Below are positions 1-9,253 of a stretch of 64,000 bases of DNA, piece by piece (position 1 is the stretch's first letter; every line of letters begins with the position of its first letter). The notes under the pieces were generated by a model. That model was not told the DNA's origin and searched no databases. It saw only the letters and a program-made list of their open reading frames with translations. The translations under genes were made by a program, and so were the position numbers. Source of the DNA: Neorhodopirellula pilleata (GTDB taxonomy: Bacteria > Planctomycetota > Planctomycetia > Pirellulales > Pirellulaceae); assembly GCF_007859915.1 (NCBI RefSeq), contig NZ_SJPM01000012.1:155052-219051 (forward strand), in the 5' to 3' direction.

Positions 1-1699
1 CGGCCTGAGGCGTGTCGGTGGTGTTGTCCGGATCCATCACGCCCGACAGACGCACCGCATCGGTCAAGGCAATTAAGTTGTAACCGAACGTCACATCGAA
101 CCGAGGATACTTGTGCCAGCCGACCGAAACATCGAGTTCCGGTACCCATCCGAACGTCGAATCATTGATGAGCCCGCGATTGTCGTCGGTCACCAAAATG
201 CCGGTGGGAGTGTCTCCAGGTGGCGGCGTGTCCGTCGTGATGATGGTACGTCCACGGCGTTCGACTTCACGGGTCAGTTGCCCAAACCCCACCTTAGCGA
301 GGAAATCAAAACTCCAACATCCTTCACGATACCGTCCGGCTAAACCAAACTGGCCGCCGTGGAACTCGTTGCGTGTATCGAATTCGTCGAGCGACGTCAA
401 ATTGTTGCCGACTTCCAGCGGAAGTTGTTGTTGGGTGATCGTGCTGGACGTTTGCAAACTCAGGTCTTCGTCCAAACGCATGAATTGGTAGCCGTACAGG
501 ACGTCGTAGGTCGTTCCCAAACCCCCGGTCCAAAACTGTCGCACCGATACGTCGGCACCGTAAACGTTACTCGACGCTGAGACGTTGACGGAACCAAAGC
601 GACCTGCGTTTTCAGCGGTGTTGGGAAATGCCACGATGACCGCGTTGGGCGTGCCGCCGGTCGTCGTCGGGATCGCCAAAATGTTTCCGGAATTGATCGA
701 TTCGCGTCGGCCAAACGAGTAGTCCTCTTCGGTCGCCGTCCACAGTCGTCCCACAATGCTTCGATTATGGCAAGAGTCGATCCAAGTCCCGATCGTCAGT
801 CGTCCACCGGCGGTAATCTCGTCGAAAATGTTTTCACCTCCGGCAAGAATCGTCGCGGCCGGCAAGCGTCCCGCCGTCGCGATTGGCGTGTTTCCAGGGC
901 TCGTCGTGACGAGTGGCGGAATCCGATCGCCTTCTCGCCACAACAACAGTAGCTCCAACGAACCGAACCAACGACAGGGATCCAGGCACAGTGATCCATT
1001 GCTGTGATGACCGTATCCGTGATGTCCGAACCCGTCGTATGGGTAGCCATCGCATCCATACCCGTCGCATCCACCATCGCAGGAACCGCAGCCCCCGAAG
1101 TGATCTCCGTGAATCGGGTAAGGTTCTTCATCGACCCAGCTTTCGCCCGACAGAATGGTTTCGTGTTGAATGAGCGTTTCGTCACCCATGGGTACATGGC
1201 GATCATCGTGACGCGGTATCCAAGTGCGATTGGTTGAAGCGACGCGATTGGTCGCGGCGGTTCGATTCGTCGAGATCGCTCGACCGATCGGGGCGGTTGG
1301 CCGAGTCGCTGATGGCTCGGCGTAGCTCACTCGCTGAATTTCATTGACGGACTCGAGTTGAACCGAACGTGGGTCCTCGAGCTCGTGCAATTTTGGCGAA
1401 TCAACCCGCAACGGCTCGATACGGATCGGCTTGATCACCGCCGGGGTGCGACCTCGATCGTCTTCTGGATCCGAGGAACTTGGCTGAGAAACAGGTTGCC
1501 CACCGATCGTTTTCGTCGAGTCGGGTTTGGGGTAGAGCGTCGACCCGCCAGGTTGATAGACACCTCGATCCGGCTTTTTCGTGCGGACCTGAGCGTGGAC
1601 GTTCACGGAGCTGGCGGCACTGATCGCAAAGACGGCAATCGTCAGCCAAATCACGTTTCTTCGGGAAAGGTTTGAAGTGGTGTTCATCACTGGCTTCAT
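1..1699 (-). CDS. BBP7 family outer membrane beta-barrel protein (3' end off the window)
   Basis: The frame is open on the minus strand from an ATG at 1699 to the left edge, at least 566 codons. An in-frame ATG at 1687 is an alternative start, and neither has a clear ribosome site. Residues about 1-36 form a signal peptide (basic stretch, then WLTIAVFAISAASSVNVHA). A Pro/Ser/Thr-rich linker follows, then a Gly/Cys/Asp/His-rich stretch near residues 190-225, then SLELLLLWREGDRIPPLV, which is the entry motif of the planctomycete BBP7 family. The rest has the alternating Gly/aromatic pattern of outer-membrane strands (for example FDFLAKVGFGQLTRE and FDVTFGYNLIALTDAVRL). The family is predicted to be secreted to the outer membrane; its function is unknown. 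The C-terminal strands lie outside the window. Confidence 0.88.
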   Translation of the reverse strand, partial: MKPVMNTTSNLSRRNVIWLTIAVFAISAASSVNVHAQVRTKKPDRGVYQPGGSTLYPKPDSTKTIGGQPVSQPSSSDPEDDRGRTPAVIKPIRIEPLRVDSPKLHELEDPRSVQLESVNEIQRVSYAEPSATRPTAPIGRAISTNRTAATNRVASTNRTWIPRHDDRHVPMGDETLIQHETILSGESWVDEEPYPIHGDHFGGCGSCDGGCDGYGCDGYPYDGFGHHGYGHHSNGSLCLDPCRWFGSLELLLLWREGDRIPPLVTTSPGNTPIATAGRLPAATILAGGENIFDEITAGGRLTIGTWIDSCHNRSIVGRLWTATEEDYSFGRRESINSGNILAIPTTTGGTPNAVIVAFPNTAENAGRFGSVNVSASSNVYGADVSVRQFWTGGLGTTYDVLYGYQFMRLDEDLSLQTSSTITQQQLPLEVGNNLTSLDEFDTRNEFHGGQFGLAGRYREGCWSFDFLAKVGFGQLTREVERRGRTIITTDTPPPGDTPTGILVTDDNRGLINDSTFGWVPELDVSVGWHKYPRFDVTFGYNLIALTDAVRLSGVMDPDNTTDTPQA

Positions 1700-2044
1700 G
1701 GATCGGTAGAGTGTAATTGTGCCCATTTCCAGCAGACGCGCGAAACATCCGCCTGATCCATGTATCGGGCCTGCCGATCAGGCCGGTTGAGCAAAACTGG
1801 CAAACTTTACCGGTTGCGGTGCCTGTGCGGGCCGCGGCATCAAACCAAACCACGCCTAGGATTCGATCAACGGCGTAACCGTCCGCCTCTAAAGAACCGG
1901 TAGACAGATCCCCGGCTTTTTGCCCTGTTTGCCTAATCCGCCTCCGCCAGGCTTCTGCCCTAGTCGCACTCTTATCAAAAAGATTGGCCGGAAGATGAAC
2001 GGCACCCATTTTTCTGCCCACAATCTTCCTGCCAAAACGAACCT

Positions 2045-2216
2045 GAAAAGTGCCACCCACCATCTGTCGTAACGCCACTGAAAGGTGCCACCCACCATCT
2101 GTCGTAAGGTGGGTGGCACCTTTCGGAATTTCCCGCCGAAGGCGTTGTCAGCCATTAGCCGGTGGTCGAGCGAAGCGAAAACCACGGGATAACTGAGGCG
2201 CAGGGTGGGTGGCACC
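2045..2216. repeat. Palindromic GGTGGGTGGCACC repeat cluster
   Basis: The sequence GTGCCACCCACC and its complement occur four times in about 170 bp. Arms at 2081-2096 and 2108-2123 are a perfect 16-nt inverted repeat around an 11-nt loop. A partial copy starts at 2049 and another lies at 2203-2214. No gene fits here, so this looks like a REP-type intergenic element. Confidence 0.75.
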
Positions 2217-2239
2217 GTTGGGTCGGTCTTTAGATCTGC

Positions 2240-2302
2240 CGGTCCGCACGTCAGACGTTGCGGTCTGACGTGCGGGCCGAGTCGGCCTGATAGGGCCGAC
2301 TT
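2240..2302. repeat. Two adjacent hairpins downstream of the sigma-factor gene
   Basis: Arms at 2240-2256 and 2263-2279 pair almost perfectly (13-bp core CCGCACGTCAGAC) with a 6-nt loop. A second hairpin pairs GTCGGCC at 2282-2288 with GGCCGAC at 2296-2302. They lie just past the sigma-factor stop and could act in termination, but no T-run follows on the minus strand. Confidence 0.55.
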
Positions 2303-2321
2303 GACTTCAATGCTGCCGCCG

Positions 2322-2957
2322 TTAAACCGCTTGGCATACGGCTAGCTCTTCGGATCGCGTTGGCATCGGCACCGTGGCGGGGAAGTCGTTTCGCATCGTT
2401 TCGGCCAATCGCTTTCGGGCGGTGTGCAGACGTCGCTTGATCGTTCCCACGGGTGCGTCGAACCGGTCGCTCATTTCGATCAACGTTTGTCCTTGCAAGT
2501 AGAACGCTCGCAAGGTCTGTTGATCGAGATCGCCCAACCGGTTCAAACCTAAACGTACCGCGTCGGCTTGTTCACGGTCTTCGGCCATGTCGTCAGGCGA
2601 GCCTCCGTCGGCGCACGTCGCTTCCAAAGTTTCGGGATCGCAAGCGATCGACAATCGTCCCCGCGTGACGCGGTTGATCGCCATGCGGTGAACGATTTGA
2701 CGCAACCAACCGCCGAATGCTTCGGGTACTCGCAGTTGCGAGACCTTTTGCATTGCTTGGATGAAAACGTCTTGGGCCAACTCTTCGGCTTCGTGCGTGT
2801 TTCGCACCCGGCGCATCGCCAGCGCGACGATGGTCGGTTGGTATCGTTCGAACAGTTCGCCCATTGCGTCGCGGTCGCCCTCTTGAGCAAGCATGACGAG
2901 TTGAGCCACGGTGAACGTGGTCAGATCGGCAGTGATTTTGCGTTGCGTCATCATCAT
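2322..2957 (-). CDS. ECF-like sigma-70 family RNA polymerase sigma factor
   Basis: This 211-residue protein has sigma region 2 at about residues 25-95 (ELFERYQPTIVALAMRRV, then EAEELAQDVFIQAM) and a region 4 helix-turn-helix at about 140-195 (TLIEMSDRFDAPVGTIKRRL). Regions 1 and 3 are missing, as in ECF sigma factors, which direct RNA polymerase to stress or envelope promoters. Three consecutive ATG codons begin the frame, and GGAAGGAAG just upstream is a good ribosome site. No anti-sigma gene is adjacent in the window, so its control is not visible. The BBP7 gene lies downstream on the same strand but about 620 bp of palindromic spacer separates them. Confidence 0.9.
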   Translation of the reverse strand: MMMTQRKITADLTTFTVAQLVMLAQEGDRDAMGELFERYQPTIVALAMRRVRNTHEAEELAQDVFIQAMQKVSQLRVPEAFGGWLRQIVHRMAINRVTRGRLSIACDPETLEATCADGGSPDDMAEDREQADAVRLGLNRLGDLDQQTLRAFYLQGQTLIEMSDRFDAPVGTIKRRLHTARKRLAETMRNDFPATVPMPTRSEELAVCQAV

Positions 2958-3291
2958 GATCGTTTCTTCCTTCCCAAAGTCGCGCGGCGGTTCATTCGCC
3001 GACGTCGTTTGACTTGAGAATTGCGTAGGGGTAGGCCGAACGTTGCCAAGTTCGGCTACGAGATTGTCGTTGGAGTTGGCTGCGGGGCGATCGAAAAGGA
3101 CGAGCCGAGAGCGAGATCAAGTGAACCGAGCGGAGAAGGTGATCGCGGTCAGGCTTGAAAGTCTTTCAAGCGGAACGACCACGTCAGCCCAGCTAGGCTT
3201 GGTTGGATCCGGTTCAAGGCGCGAGCATTTCGGATGCTTGCATGCCGATGGGTTCGTTAGCGGTCAAAATCGCCAAGCGGCGAGATTGACG
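2958..3291. other. Intergenic region upstream of the sigma-factor gene
   Basis: No gene with convincing codon use is seen on either strand. It should hold the promoter of the minus-strand sigma-factor gene, but I cannot point to a specific -35/-10 pair. Confidence 0.4.
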
Positions 3292-3651
3292 TTAGCCGAT
3301 CGAGGTGTTCGAACGACTCGGACGCGAGCATTCACGTTGGCGTGTTTGCTCATATAATCGCCGATAACTCGGACACGTCTGGTCCGCTATCGCGATGGCA
3401 TGAAGAGGCTTTCCAAATGCCGCCGCGAGAGGCCCGGCCGGGAATCTTGCCGGCATGACCGCATGGGTCGCCGGCATGATCTCGGTATGCCACCCCGTAC
3501 CGGGGTGCATCGAAGCCATGCATTTGCCGGCAAACTCGATGACGCCGTGGAGGTCCGCGACCAACGTCGAAATCCGGGCGAATCCATTGCGTACGATGCC
3601 GCTGATGCGGGTGTCGCGAATGACGTTCAGATTGGAGATCAAGTTTCGCAT
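3292..3651 (-). CDS. Hypothetical protein, 119 residues
   Basis: I do not recognise a family. Support for coding comes from a strong ribosome site (GGGAGG, 5 nt before the ATG at 3651) and from codon use: most third positions are G or C, as in the neighbouring genes. The protein begins MRNLISNLNVIRDTRISGIV and has no signal peptide, membrane segment or repeat. The C-terminal 20 residues are rich in Arg, Ser and Gln and may be spurious read-through. It sits alone between the sigma factor (same strand) and comF (opposite strand). It could be a degraded gene. Confidence 0.5.
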   Translation of the reverse strand: MRNLISNLNVIRDTRISGIVRNGFARISTLVADLHGVIEFAGKCMASMHPGTGWHTEIMPATHAVMPARFPAGPLAAAFGKPLHAIAIADQTCPSYRRLYEQTRQRECSRPSRSNTSIG

Positions 3652-3810
3652 TGGATCCTCCCGGCACCGTTGATCCGGCGCGGATTTGGAAGCACAAGTG
3701 GTAAAGACAGCCCCGTCCCACACCGTCGGGTGTCCTGGAGGCTGACGACTTAGAGGTTTATTTCAGCAGATGGTTCGCGCTGACACAAAGGAAATTTGTA
3801 AAATTTTCGA

Positions 3811-4665
3811 ATGTTGTTTCAAAAGCCTGCCAGAACGATCGCCGAAACGATTTCCGACGCTTGGAATTCGCTCGCTCCGCTGGTGTTTCCGCCCGCCTGC
3901 TGTTTGTGCAGCGAGCCGACGCCGATGCGGATCACGGGTGAAAATGAGTCTGCATTGATTACCGTTTTTTGTCGGGCATGCGAAACATCATTAGTGCAGA
4001 CCGGCCCGCTATTGGAGAACGCCTGCATGAATTGTGGGTGGCCCCGAGGTCTCTGCCGCGGTTTCGCGTCCGGTGGCGAGTTGCTGCCTTGTCCGCGTTG
4101 TGCCGCGCGGAAAAACTCGCATCCGTTTAGCCGCATCACTCCGCTTTATCGATATCAGGACACGGTAACGGCCGCCGTCGTGGCGGCCAAATATCCTCGC
4201 AATTCGGCGATCACTCGCGAGCTCGCCCGGCGATTGGCGGTCCGGTGCAAAACTCGATGGCCGGAATTAACGGTCTTGCCGCGTTCATCGACTCCGATCG
4301 TGACCAGTGTCCCCAGCCCGGTGATGCGGCAGGCTCGCCGAGGCGGCAGTGGCACGCGTTTGCTCGGCCAACACTTCGCGGCCGAGACCGGGCTGCCCTA
4401 TCGAGCCTTGATGCGAACGACCCGAAGCATCGCCAAACAGGCATGGCTGGACGACGATTCGCGCCGGGAAAACGTATCGGGAGCGTTCGCACTTCGCCGA
4501 ATCGGGTTTCGCAGGCCGGTCTTGATGGGCCGGGAAATCATTTTGGTCGACGACGTGATGACGACCGGGGCGACCGCCGATGAAATTACCCGCGTGTTGC
4601 TCGACGCGGGGGCCGTTCGCGTGTCGGTCGCCGTGGTAGCCTTGGCGATGCGTGAAGATTTATGA
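3811..4665 (+). CDS. comF: ComF family protein (phosphoribosyltransferase-like)
   Basis: The 284-residue protein has the ComF layout. The N-terminal part carries pairs of Zn-type cysteines (CCLC near residue 29, CRAC, CMNC, CPRC). The C-terminal part is a type I phosphoribosyltransferase domain whose PRPP loop is VDDVMTTGAT at residues 246-255. ComF proteins in other bacteria act with the ComEC uptake channel in bringing transformed DNA into the cytoplasm; in planctomycetes the role is untested. The middle (residues 150-180) is less conserved than usual. It stands alone upstream of a DUF502 gene with a 197-nt spacer. Confidence 0.88.
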   Translation: MLFQKPARTIAETISDAWNSLAPLVFPPACCLCSEPTPMRITGENESALITVFCRACETSLVQTGPLLENACMNCGWPRGLCRGFASGGELLPCPRCAARKNSHPFSRITPLYRYQDTVTAAVVAAKYPRNSAITRELARRLAVRCKTRWPELTVLPRSSTPIVTSVPSPVMRQARRGGSGTRLLGQHFAAETGLPYRALMRTTRSIAKQAWLDDDSRRENVSGAFALRRIGFRRPVLMGREIILVDDVMTTGATADEITRVLLDAGAVRVSVAVVALAMREDL

Positions 4666-4862
4666 ATGTTTCGCCGAACGGTTTGGCGATTCGGCTTCTA
4701 TCAGTTATGACGGGGCGCAGCCAGCGACTTTGTCGTTCGAATCATATTGATGATCGGCTTTGCGTGCTACAGTTTCCCAGGCGGCTGAATTTGATGGCGG
4801 TACTGTCTTCATCCCGTTTTTCCCGTTCCTTTTTGTCCATCGTTCCGCTGCAGACCTAATTC

Positions 4863-5942
4863 ATGACCGAACCCACCACACCTGATTCGTCCCCCGGCAA
4901 GGATCACGAAGCGAATCACGACGTGGCTCATAACCACGATCACGAGTCTGGCGCGACCGGCGGCAAGGCCGGCGGTAGCGTCCGTCGTGCCGTGTTGCGG
5001 GGATTGGGCGTGGTTTTGCCCCCGCTATTGACCATCGTGGTTTTGATTTGGGCTTGGAACGCGATCGAAAATTACGTGCTCCGGCCCGTGGAATTGGGGA
5101 TCCGCAGCGCCCTCGTGTGGAGTGTCGCCGATATCCGTGACCAAATCCCCGACACCGCGATCCGCAACGACACGCCTCCGCCGCCCGAAGGATCACAAAC
5201 CGGACGAGGAACCGGTCGAGATCGCACGTTGGGTTTCACCTACAACGGGCTGTCTTACGTGCCTGATCCGACGGGCCGACGTTATCTGCCCGGTTACGTC
5301 GTCCAAGAGGTTGACGAAGAGATCGACGCGTTCGGGTTGGAGGCGATCCCGCCGGCCACCGCCGCCGCGTACTGGGATCGTTATGTCCAACTTCGCTACA
5401 TGCCACGCTCGGTGGTAGTTCCGGTTTTTCTTATCGTCTTTTTATCGTTGTTGTATTTCCTCGGCCGATTGTTCACCGGCGGAATCGGGCGATGGTTTTT
5501 GGGAACGTTCGACGCCACAATTTTGCGAATTCCGATCGTCAACAAGGTTTACGGCAGCGTCAAACAGATCACCGACTTTGCGTTCGACGACCGACAAATT
5601 GAGTTCAACCGAGTGGTCGCGATCCAGTACCCTCGCGAAGGCATTTGGTCTCTCGGTTTTGTGACGGGCAATTCGATGCGTGAGATTTCAGAGGCGGCTG
5701 GCGAGCCGATGCTCAGCGTCTTGATGCCGACCAGCCCGATGCCGATGACCGGATTCACCGTCACGGTACGTCGCAGCGAAGCGATCGATTTGGATTTGAC
5801 GATCGATGAAGCGATCCAGTTTATCGTCAGCTGTGGCGTCGTCGTGCCACCGCAACAACGACCGCTGGTTCCATCGCCGATCGCGCCGGTGGGAGCAATC
5901 AGCCGCCCAGCGAAGATCTCGCCGGATGTCGCCAAGGCGTAG
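4863..5942 (+). CDS. DUF502 domain-containing membrane protein
   Basis: This 359-residue protein begins with a His/Asp-rich cytoplasmic tail (residues 1-40). A membrane segment follows at about 46-66 (VVLPPLLTIVVLIWAWN) and a second at about 182-204 (VVPVFLIVFLSLLYFLGRLF). The C-terminal domain is soluble with the DUF502 pattern (IPIVNKVYGSVKQI, then MPTSPMPMTGFTV). Family members are two-segment inner-membrane proteins of unknown function. A roughly 100-residue loop between the segments (110-180) is longer than the short loop of most DUF502 proteins. The gene is convergent with the phosphatase gene downstream (39-nt gap). Confidence 0.9.
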   Translation: MTEPTTPDSSPGKDHEANHDVAHNHDHESGATGGKAGGSVRRAVLRGLGVVLPPLLTIVVLIWAWNAIENYVLRPVELGIRSALVWSVADIRDQIPDTAIRNDTPPPPEGSQTGRGTGRDRTLGFTYNGLSYVPDPTGRRYLPGYVVQEVDEEIDAFGLEAIPPATAAAYWDRYVQLRYMPRSVVVPVFLIVFLSLLYFLGRLFTGGIGRWFLGTFDATILRIPIVNKVYGSVKQITDFAFDDRQIEFNRVVAIQYPREGIWSLGFVTGNSMREISEAAGEPMLSVLMPTSPMPMTGFTVTVRRSEAIDLDLTIDEAIQFIVSCGVVVPPQQRPLVPSPIAPVGAISRPAKISPDVAKA

Positions 5943-5980
5943 CGAAAGTCGCTACGGTTCAATTGACTTGGCCGCTCGCC

Positions 5981-6808
5981 TTAGGTTGATCGAACAAGCT
6001 TCAAGGCTTCCTCATGCAGTCGCCCGTTGGTCCCCAATCCTTCACCGCCGCGAATCGTCTCGACGCCTTTCCAATCCGTGAATCGTCCGCCCGACTCAGT
6101 TAAAATCGGCACCATCGCGGCGACGTCCCAAGCATTGCAGATTGGATCGACCATCAGGTCCGCTTTGCCCGTGGCCACCATCAAGTATCCGTATCCGTCG
6201 CCCCAAGTCCGGGTCAGGAAACAGGATTTTTCCAGCCGGCGGTAAACATCGTCGTCGCCGCGAGTCGCAAATGTTTTGACTTCGCTGGTTACGAACACCG
6301 CGTCACTCAGGTTGCTTTGCGACGATACCTTCGCAGCCGTCCAAGTCGTAAGATCATCGGTGTAAAAACATCCTTGCCCGGTCGCCGCGACGACGGCTTG
6401 GTTCAACGCGGGGATCAGGATGATTCCTGCCAGAGGCTCACCACGATGTTCCAGTGCCAAGAGTGTCGAGTACAACGGCACGCCACAAATGAACGACTTC
6501 GTTCCGTCGATCGGATCGACCGTCCATCGATACTCGCTCTCACCTGATTGTTCTGAAAACTCTTCGCCGGCGATCGTGTCCCCTGAAAATCGTTCGCTCA
6601 ATAGGGTTCGTGTTTTCTGTTCGGCTTCGCGATCGGCCACCGTCACGGGCGAATTGTCACCCTTGCGATCGACGACGAGGTCGTGCTTGCGAAAGTGTTG
6701 CAGTGTGACCTCACCGGCGGCGATCGCGACGTCGACTAACGCCGCCAAACGACCCTCGTGAAGCAGTGCCCAATCTTGCGTGATGTTAGCTGTACTCGAC
6801 ATATTCAT
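5981..6808 (-). CDS. Inositol monophosphatase family protein, probable histidinol-phosphatase
   Basis: The 275-residue protein has all metal-site motifs of the lithium-sensitive phosphatase superfamily: GEEFSE, DPIDGTKSF at about residues 98-106, and NAWDVAAMVPI near residue 224. These Asp/Glu residues bind Mg2+ for phosphomonoester hydrolysis. The Trp-Gly-Asp stretch (TWGDGYGYLMVATG) and overall match resemble HisN-type histidinol-phosphatases, which remove phosphate from L-histidinol phosphate. An inositol-1-phosphatase role cannot be excluded from sequence. Two ATGs (codons 1 and 3) could start it. No histidine genes are adjacent. Confidence 0.86.
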   Translation of the reverse strand: MNMSSTANITQDWALLHEGRLAALVDVAIAAGEVTLQHFRKHDLVVDRKGDNSPVTVADREAEQKTRTLLSERFSGDTIAGEEFSEQSGESEYRWTVDPIDGTKSFICGVPLYSTLLALEHRGEPLAGIILIPALNQAVVAATGQGCFYTDDLTTWTAAKVSSQSNLSDAVFVTSEVKTFATRGDDDVYRRLEKSCFLTRTWGDGYGYLMVATGKADLMVDPICNAWDVAAMVPILTESGGRFTDWKGVETIRGGEGLGTNGRLHEEALKLVRST

Positions 6809-6909
6809 TTCTCATCATTTTCGTAGTATCACCAGACGAGCTTACGATCGGCGGGGCTCGAACTTGTTATATTCGTCTGAGCCTAACTATCTATCGGAAC
6901 CTAGGAAAG

Positions 6910-7515
6910 ATGACCGGACTGCGAGCTTGCCATTGTTGCGGGATGATTCATCGTATCCCAACGTTGTCGGTTCGACAGCGTGCTGTCTGCACGCGTTGCC
7001 GATCATCGATCGCATCGGGACAACCGGCGGCTTCGGCGAGCGTCTCGGCCAGCCGAACGGCGGCGGCTGCTTTGGGAGCGTTCGTGCTTTTTTGGCCGGC
7101 CATCCTCTTACCGATTCTGTCGATCGAAAAACTTGGCCGACATCATGAACAAAGCATTCTGTCGGGCATCATCGAACTTTTGTCGACAGGCAATTACTTT
7201 GTCGGCGGCGTCGTGTTGTTGTTCTCGATCGTGTTTCCGCTGACCAAACTGGTGCTGTTATTGGAACTGTCGTGTTGGCAGATCTTGCACGCTCGTCACA
7301 AGGCGACCACTTTGCGATGGATGGAACACGCAGGGCGTTGGAGCATGATGGATGTGATGTTGCTGGCATTCTTGGTCATGTTGGTCAAACTCGGTAATCT
7401 CGTTCACTTCAACTTCGGCCCCGCCGTGGTCGCCTTTACCATTTGCGTGGCCATGAGCATGATCGCGTCGCTCTCGTTCGATCCCCACTCGATTTGGAAA
7501 GATTCCGCCGCGTGA
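6910..7515 (+). CDS. PqiA-like paraquat-inducible integral membrane protein
   Basis: The 201-residue protein opens with a Zn-ribbon-like pair of cysteine motifs (CHCC at residues 8-11, CTRC near 31-34). Four membrane segments follow, at about 51-70, 97-120, 146-165 and 172-190. This matches half of a classical PqiA, which has two such units. Its GTGA overlap with the following MCE protein at 7512-7515 points to translational coupling. In Proteobacteria PqiA and PqiB form an envelope system thought to move lipids between membranes; the same role here is inferred from family and pairing. Confidence 0.85.
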   Translation: MTGLRACHCCGMIHRIPTLSVRQRAVCTRCRSSIASGQPAASASVSASRTAAAALGAFVLFWPAILLPILSIEKLGRHHEQSILSGIIELLSTGNYFVGGVVLLFSIVFPLTKLVLLLELSCWQILHARHKATTLRWMEHAGRWSMMDVMLLAFLVMLVKLGNLVHFNFGPAVVAFTICVAMSMIASLSFDPHSIWKDSAA

Positions 7516-9101
7516 ACGCTCCTGATTCATCGACCGAAAACATCGACCACGTAGAACCAATACCGACCGCTGAGATCGAATCGGTCCGATCCACAACGAT
7601 CGTTTCAAGGATGTGGTGGTTGGCGGTCGTTTGTTTGATCTTGGCGATCGGCTTGACTTGGGCGTCGATGGATTCCCCCGGACGCGAGATCACGATTCGA
7701 TTCGACCAGGGACACGGACTCGCCGAGGGGGATTCGATCCGACACCGCGGGATCGAGATCGGGCGAGTTCAAAGTGTTCAGTTGATGCCAGATCTATCCG
7801 GGATCGAAGTTGTGGCCGTGTTGGAACGGCACGCCAAGGAAATCGCTCGCCGCGGTTCCCGATTTTGGATCGTGCATCCTCAAGTCGATTTCGGTGGCGT
7901 TCGTGGCTTGGAGACCGCTATCGGTGCGAAGTACATCCGTGTGTTGCCCGGCGATGGTCCCGAGGTGGTCGATCGTTTCGATGGCATGTCAGTCGCGCCA
8001 CCGGACGGGGCCGAGCAGGCGGGCGTCGAGGTTGTCTTGCGCGGCGAGGATCGTTACGGACTTTCGGCCGGATCACCGGTGACCTTTCGGGGCGTCGAAG
8101 TCGGTCGAGTACTCTCGAGCAGTTTGTCTCCTGATGCGAAATACGTCGATACAATCGTCCAAATCGTTTCGCCCCATGATCGACTCGTTTCTTCCGATAC
8201 CAAATTTTGGAAAACCAGCGGTATCGATATCGCTGTTAGCCTCAAAGGCGTTGAACTTTCGGCGCAGTCGCTGGCAACCGTGCTTCGTGGCGGGGTGGCC
8301 TTTGCCACGCCAGGCAATCGAACGATCCGAACAGACTCGACGAAACTGGCCGAAGGATTTGTGTTCGAGCTTCATGAGAAAGCGGACCCGCAGTGGCTCG
8401 ATTCGCAAGCCGCTATCAACGTACTCTCCGAACCGATCCCCACTCCCATCGCGGTCCGCGCGTCATGGAGCGAAAAGACGTTTGGCTTCAATCGCAAACG
8501 GATCGAACATGCCTCCGCCCTCGTCATCGAAGGCGAACATCAAGACGAACTGGTTTTCCCCTGCGACTTGATCAAACTTCAAGATTCAGGCGAGAAGGTT
8601 TCCTTCGATCTGAGTCTTGTTATCGATCCGATGTCCAGTCCGGAATCTCAGGTCAGTTTGATTCCCACGCTTCAAGGACGCGAGGTGCCTGTTAGCGATT
8701 GTTTGGTCACGCGGATCGCGATCGATGATCTTTCGATCGAACGATCCGCGTCGTCGGAAATCGTGAAACAGCGGGTTTCCCGCAAACGCTTGCGTTCGCC
8801 GGATCAGATCGAAGATTGCTTCGTGGTCCGGTATGCCCAATCTAATGCGACACCTTCGAGTTCCACGCGATCTTCGAGCGCAAAAGGACCTTCGAGTCCG
8901 TCGGGCGATGGTTCTCAAACGGTGTTGTTGGAGATGATCGGCAGCCAAGATCTGAGAGCTGGCGAGGGGTTCTGGAGATGTTCGACGACGCGTTTGAGCC
9001 GGGATTTATGGCACGGGGCCCCAGTCATTTCTGCGAAAGACGAAAAGTGCATCGGGATGCTTGTTGTGGATGCCGGCGAAGTTCGAATCGCGATTTGGTA
9101 G
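7512..9101 (+). CDS. PqiB-like MCE (MlaD family) protein
   Basis: I chose the GTG at 7512, which overlaps the pqiA stop, over an upstream ATG in the same frame that would run into pqiA. The 529-residue product has one N-terminal membrane segment (about residues 36-54, MWWLAVVCLILAIGLTWA). At least two MCE domains follow, near 57-135 (ITIRFDQGHGLAEGDSI) and 177-250 (VVLRGEDRYGLSAGSPVTF). MCE proteins anchor in the inner membrane and form periplasmic rings or tubes for lipid transport. The last 200 residues diverge, and a Ser-rich stretch (TPSSSTRSSSAKGPSSPSG) precedes the C-terminus. Confidence 0.85.
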   Translation: MNAPDSSTENIDHVEPIPTAEIESVRSTTIVSRMWWLAVVCLILAIGLTWASMDSPGREITIRFDQGHGLAEGDSIRHRGIEIGRVQSVQLMPDLSGIEVVAVLERHAKEIARRGSRFWIVHPQVDFGGVRGLETAIGAKYIRVLPGDGPEVVDRFDGMSVAPPDGAEQAGVEVVLRGEDRYGLSAGSPVTFRGVEVGRVLSSSLSPDAKYVDTIVQIVSPHDRLVSSDTKFWKTSGIDIAVSLKGVELSAQSLATVLRGGVAFATPGNRTIRTDSTKLAEGFVFELHEKADPQWLDSQAAINVLSEPIPTPIAVRASWSEKTFGFNRKRIEHASALVIEGEHQDELVFPCDLIKLQDSGEKVSFDLSLVIDPMSSPESQVSLIPTLQGREVPVSDCLVTRIAIDDLSIERSASSEIVKQRVSRKRLRSPDQIEDCFVVRYAQSNATPSSSTRSSSAKGPSSPSGDGSQTVLLEMIGSQDLRAGEGFWRCSTTRLSRDLWHGAPVISAKDEKCIGMLVVDAGEVRIAIW

Positions 9102-9253
9102 AGTTTGCCGATTAAAACGCCAAGTCAGTGCGTTCGAATGCTGGTTTGACGGTTTCCAACGGTTGCTTGACCAATCGCCTCAACTCGTTCAAGGGCCGTT
9201 ACCGAAACCCATAAGGCAGTCTTGGTCTGTCCACATTCTAAGCAGGTGCATCG

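Noticed and set aside
1401..2215. Minus-strand open frames of 225 and 108 codons
   Set aside because: They overlap the BBP7 gene in another frame or read through the palindromic spacer, and neither shows protein-like sequence.
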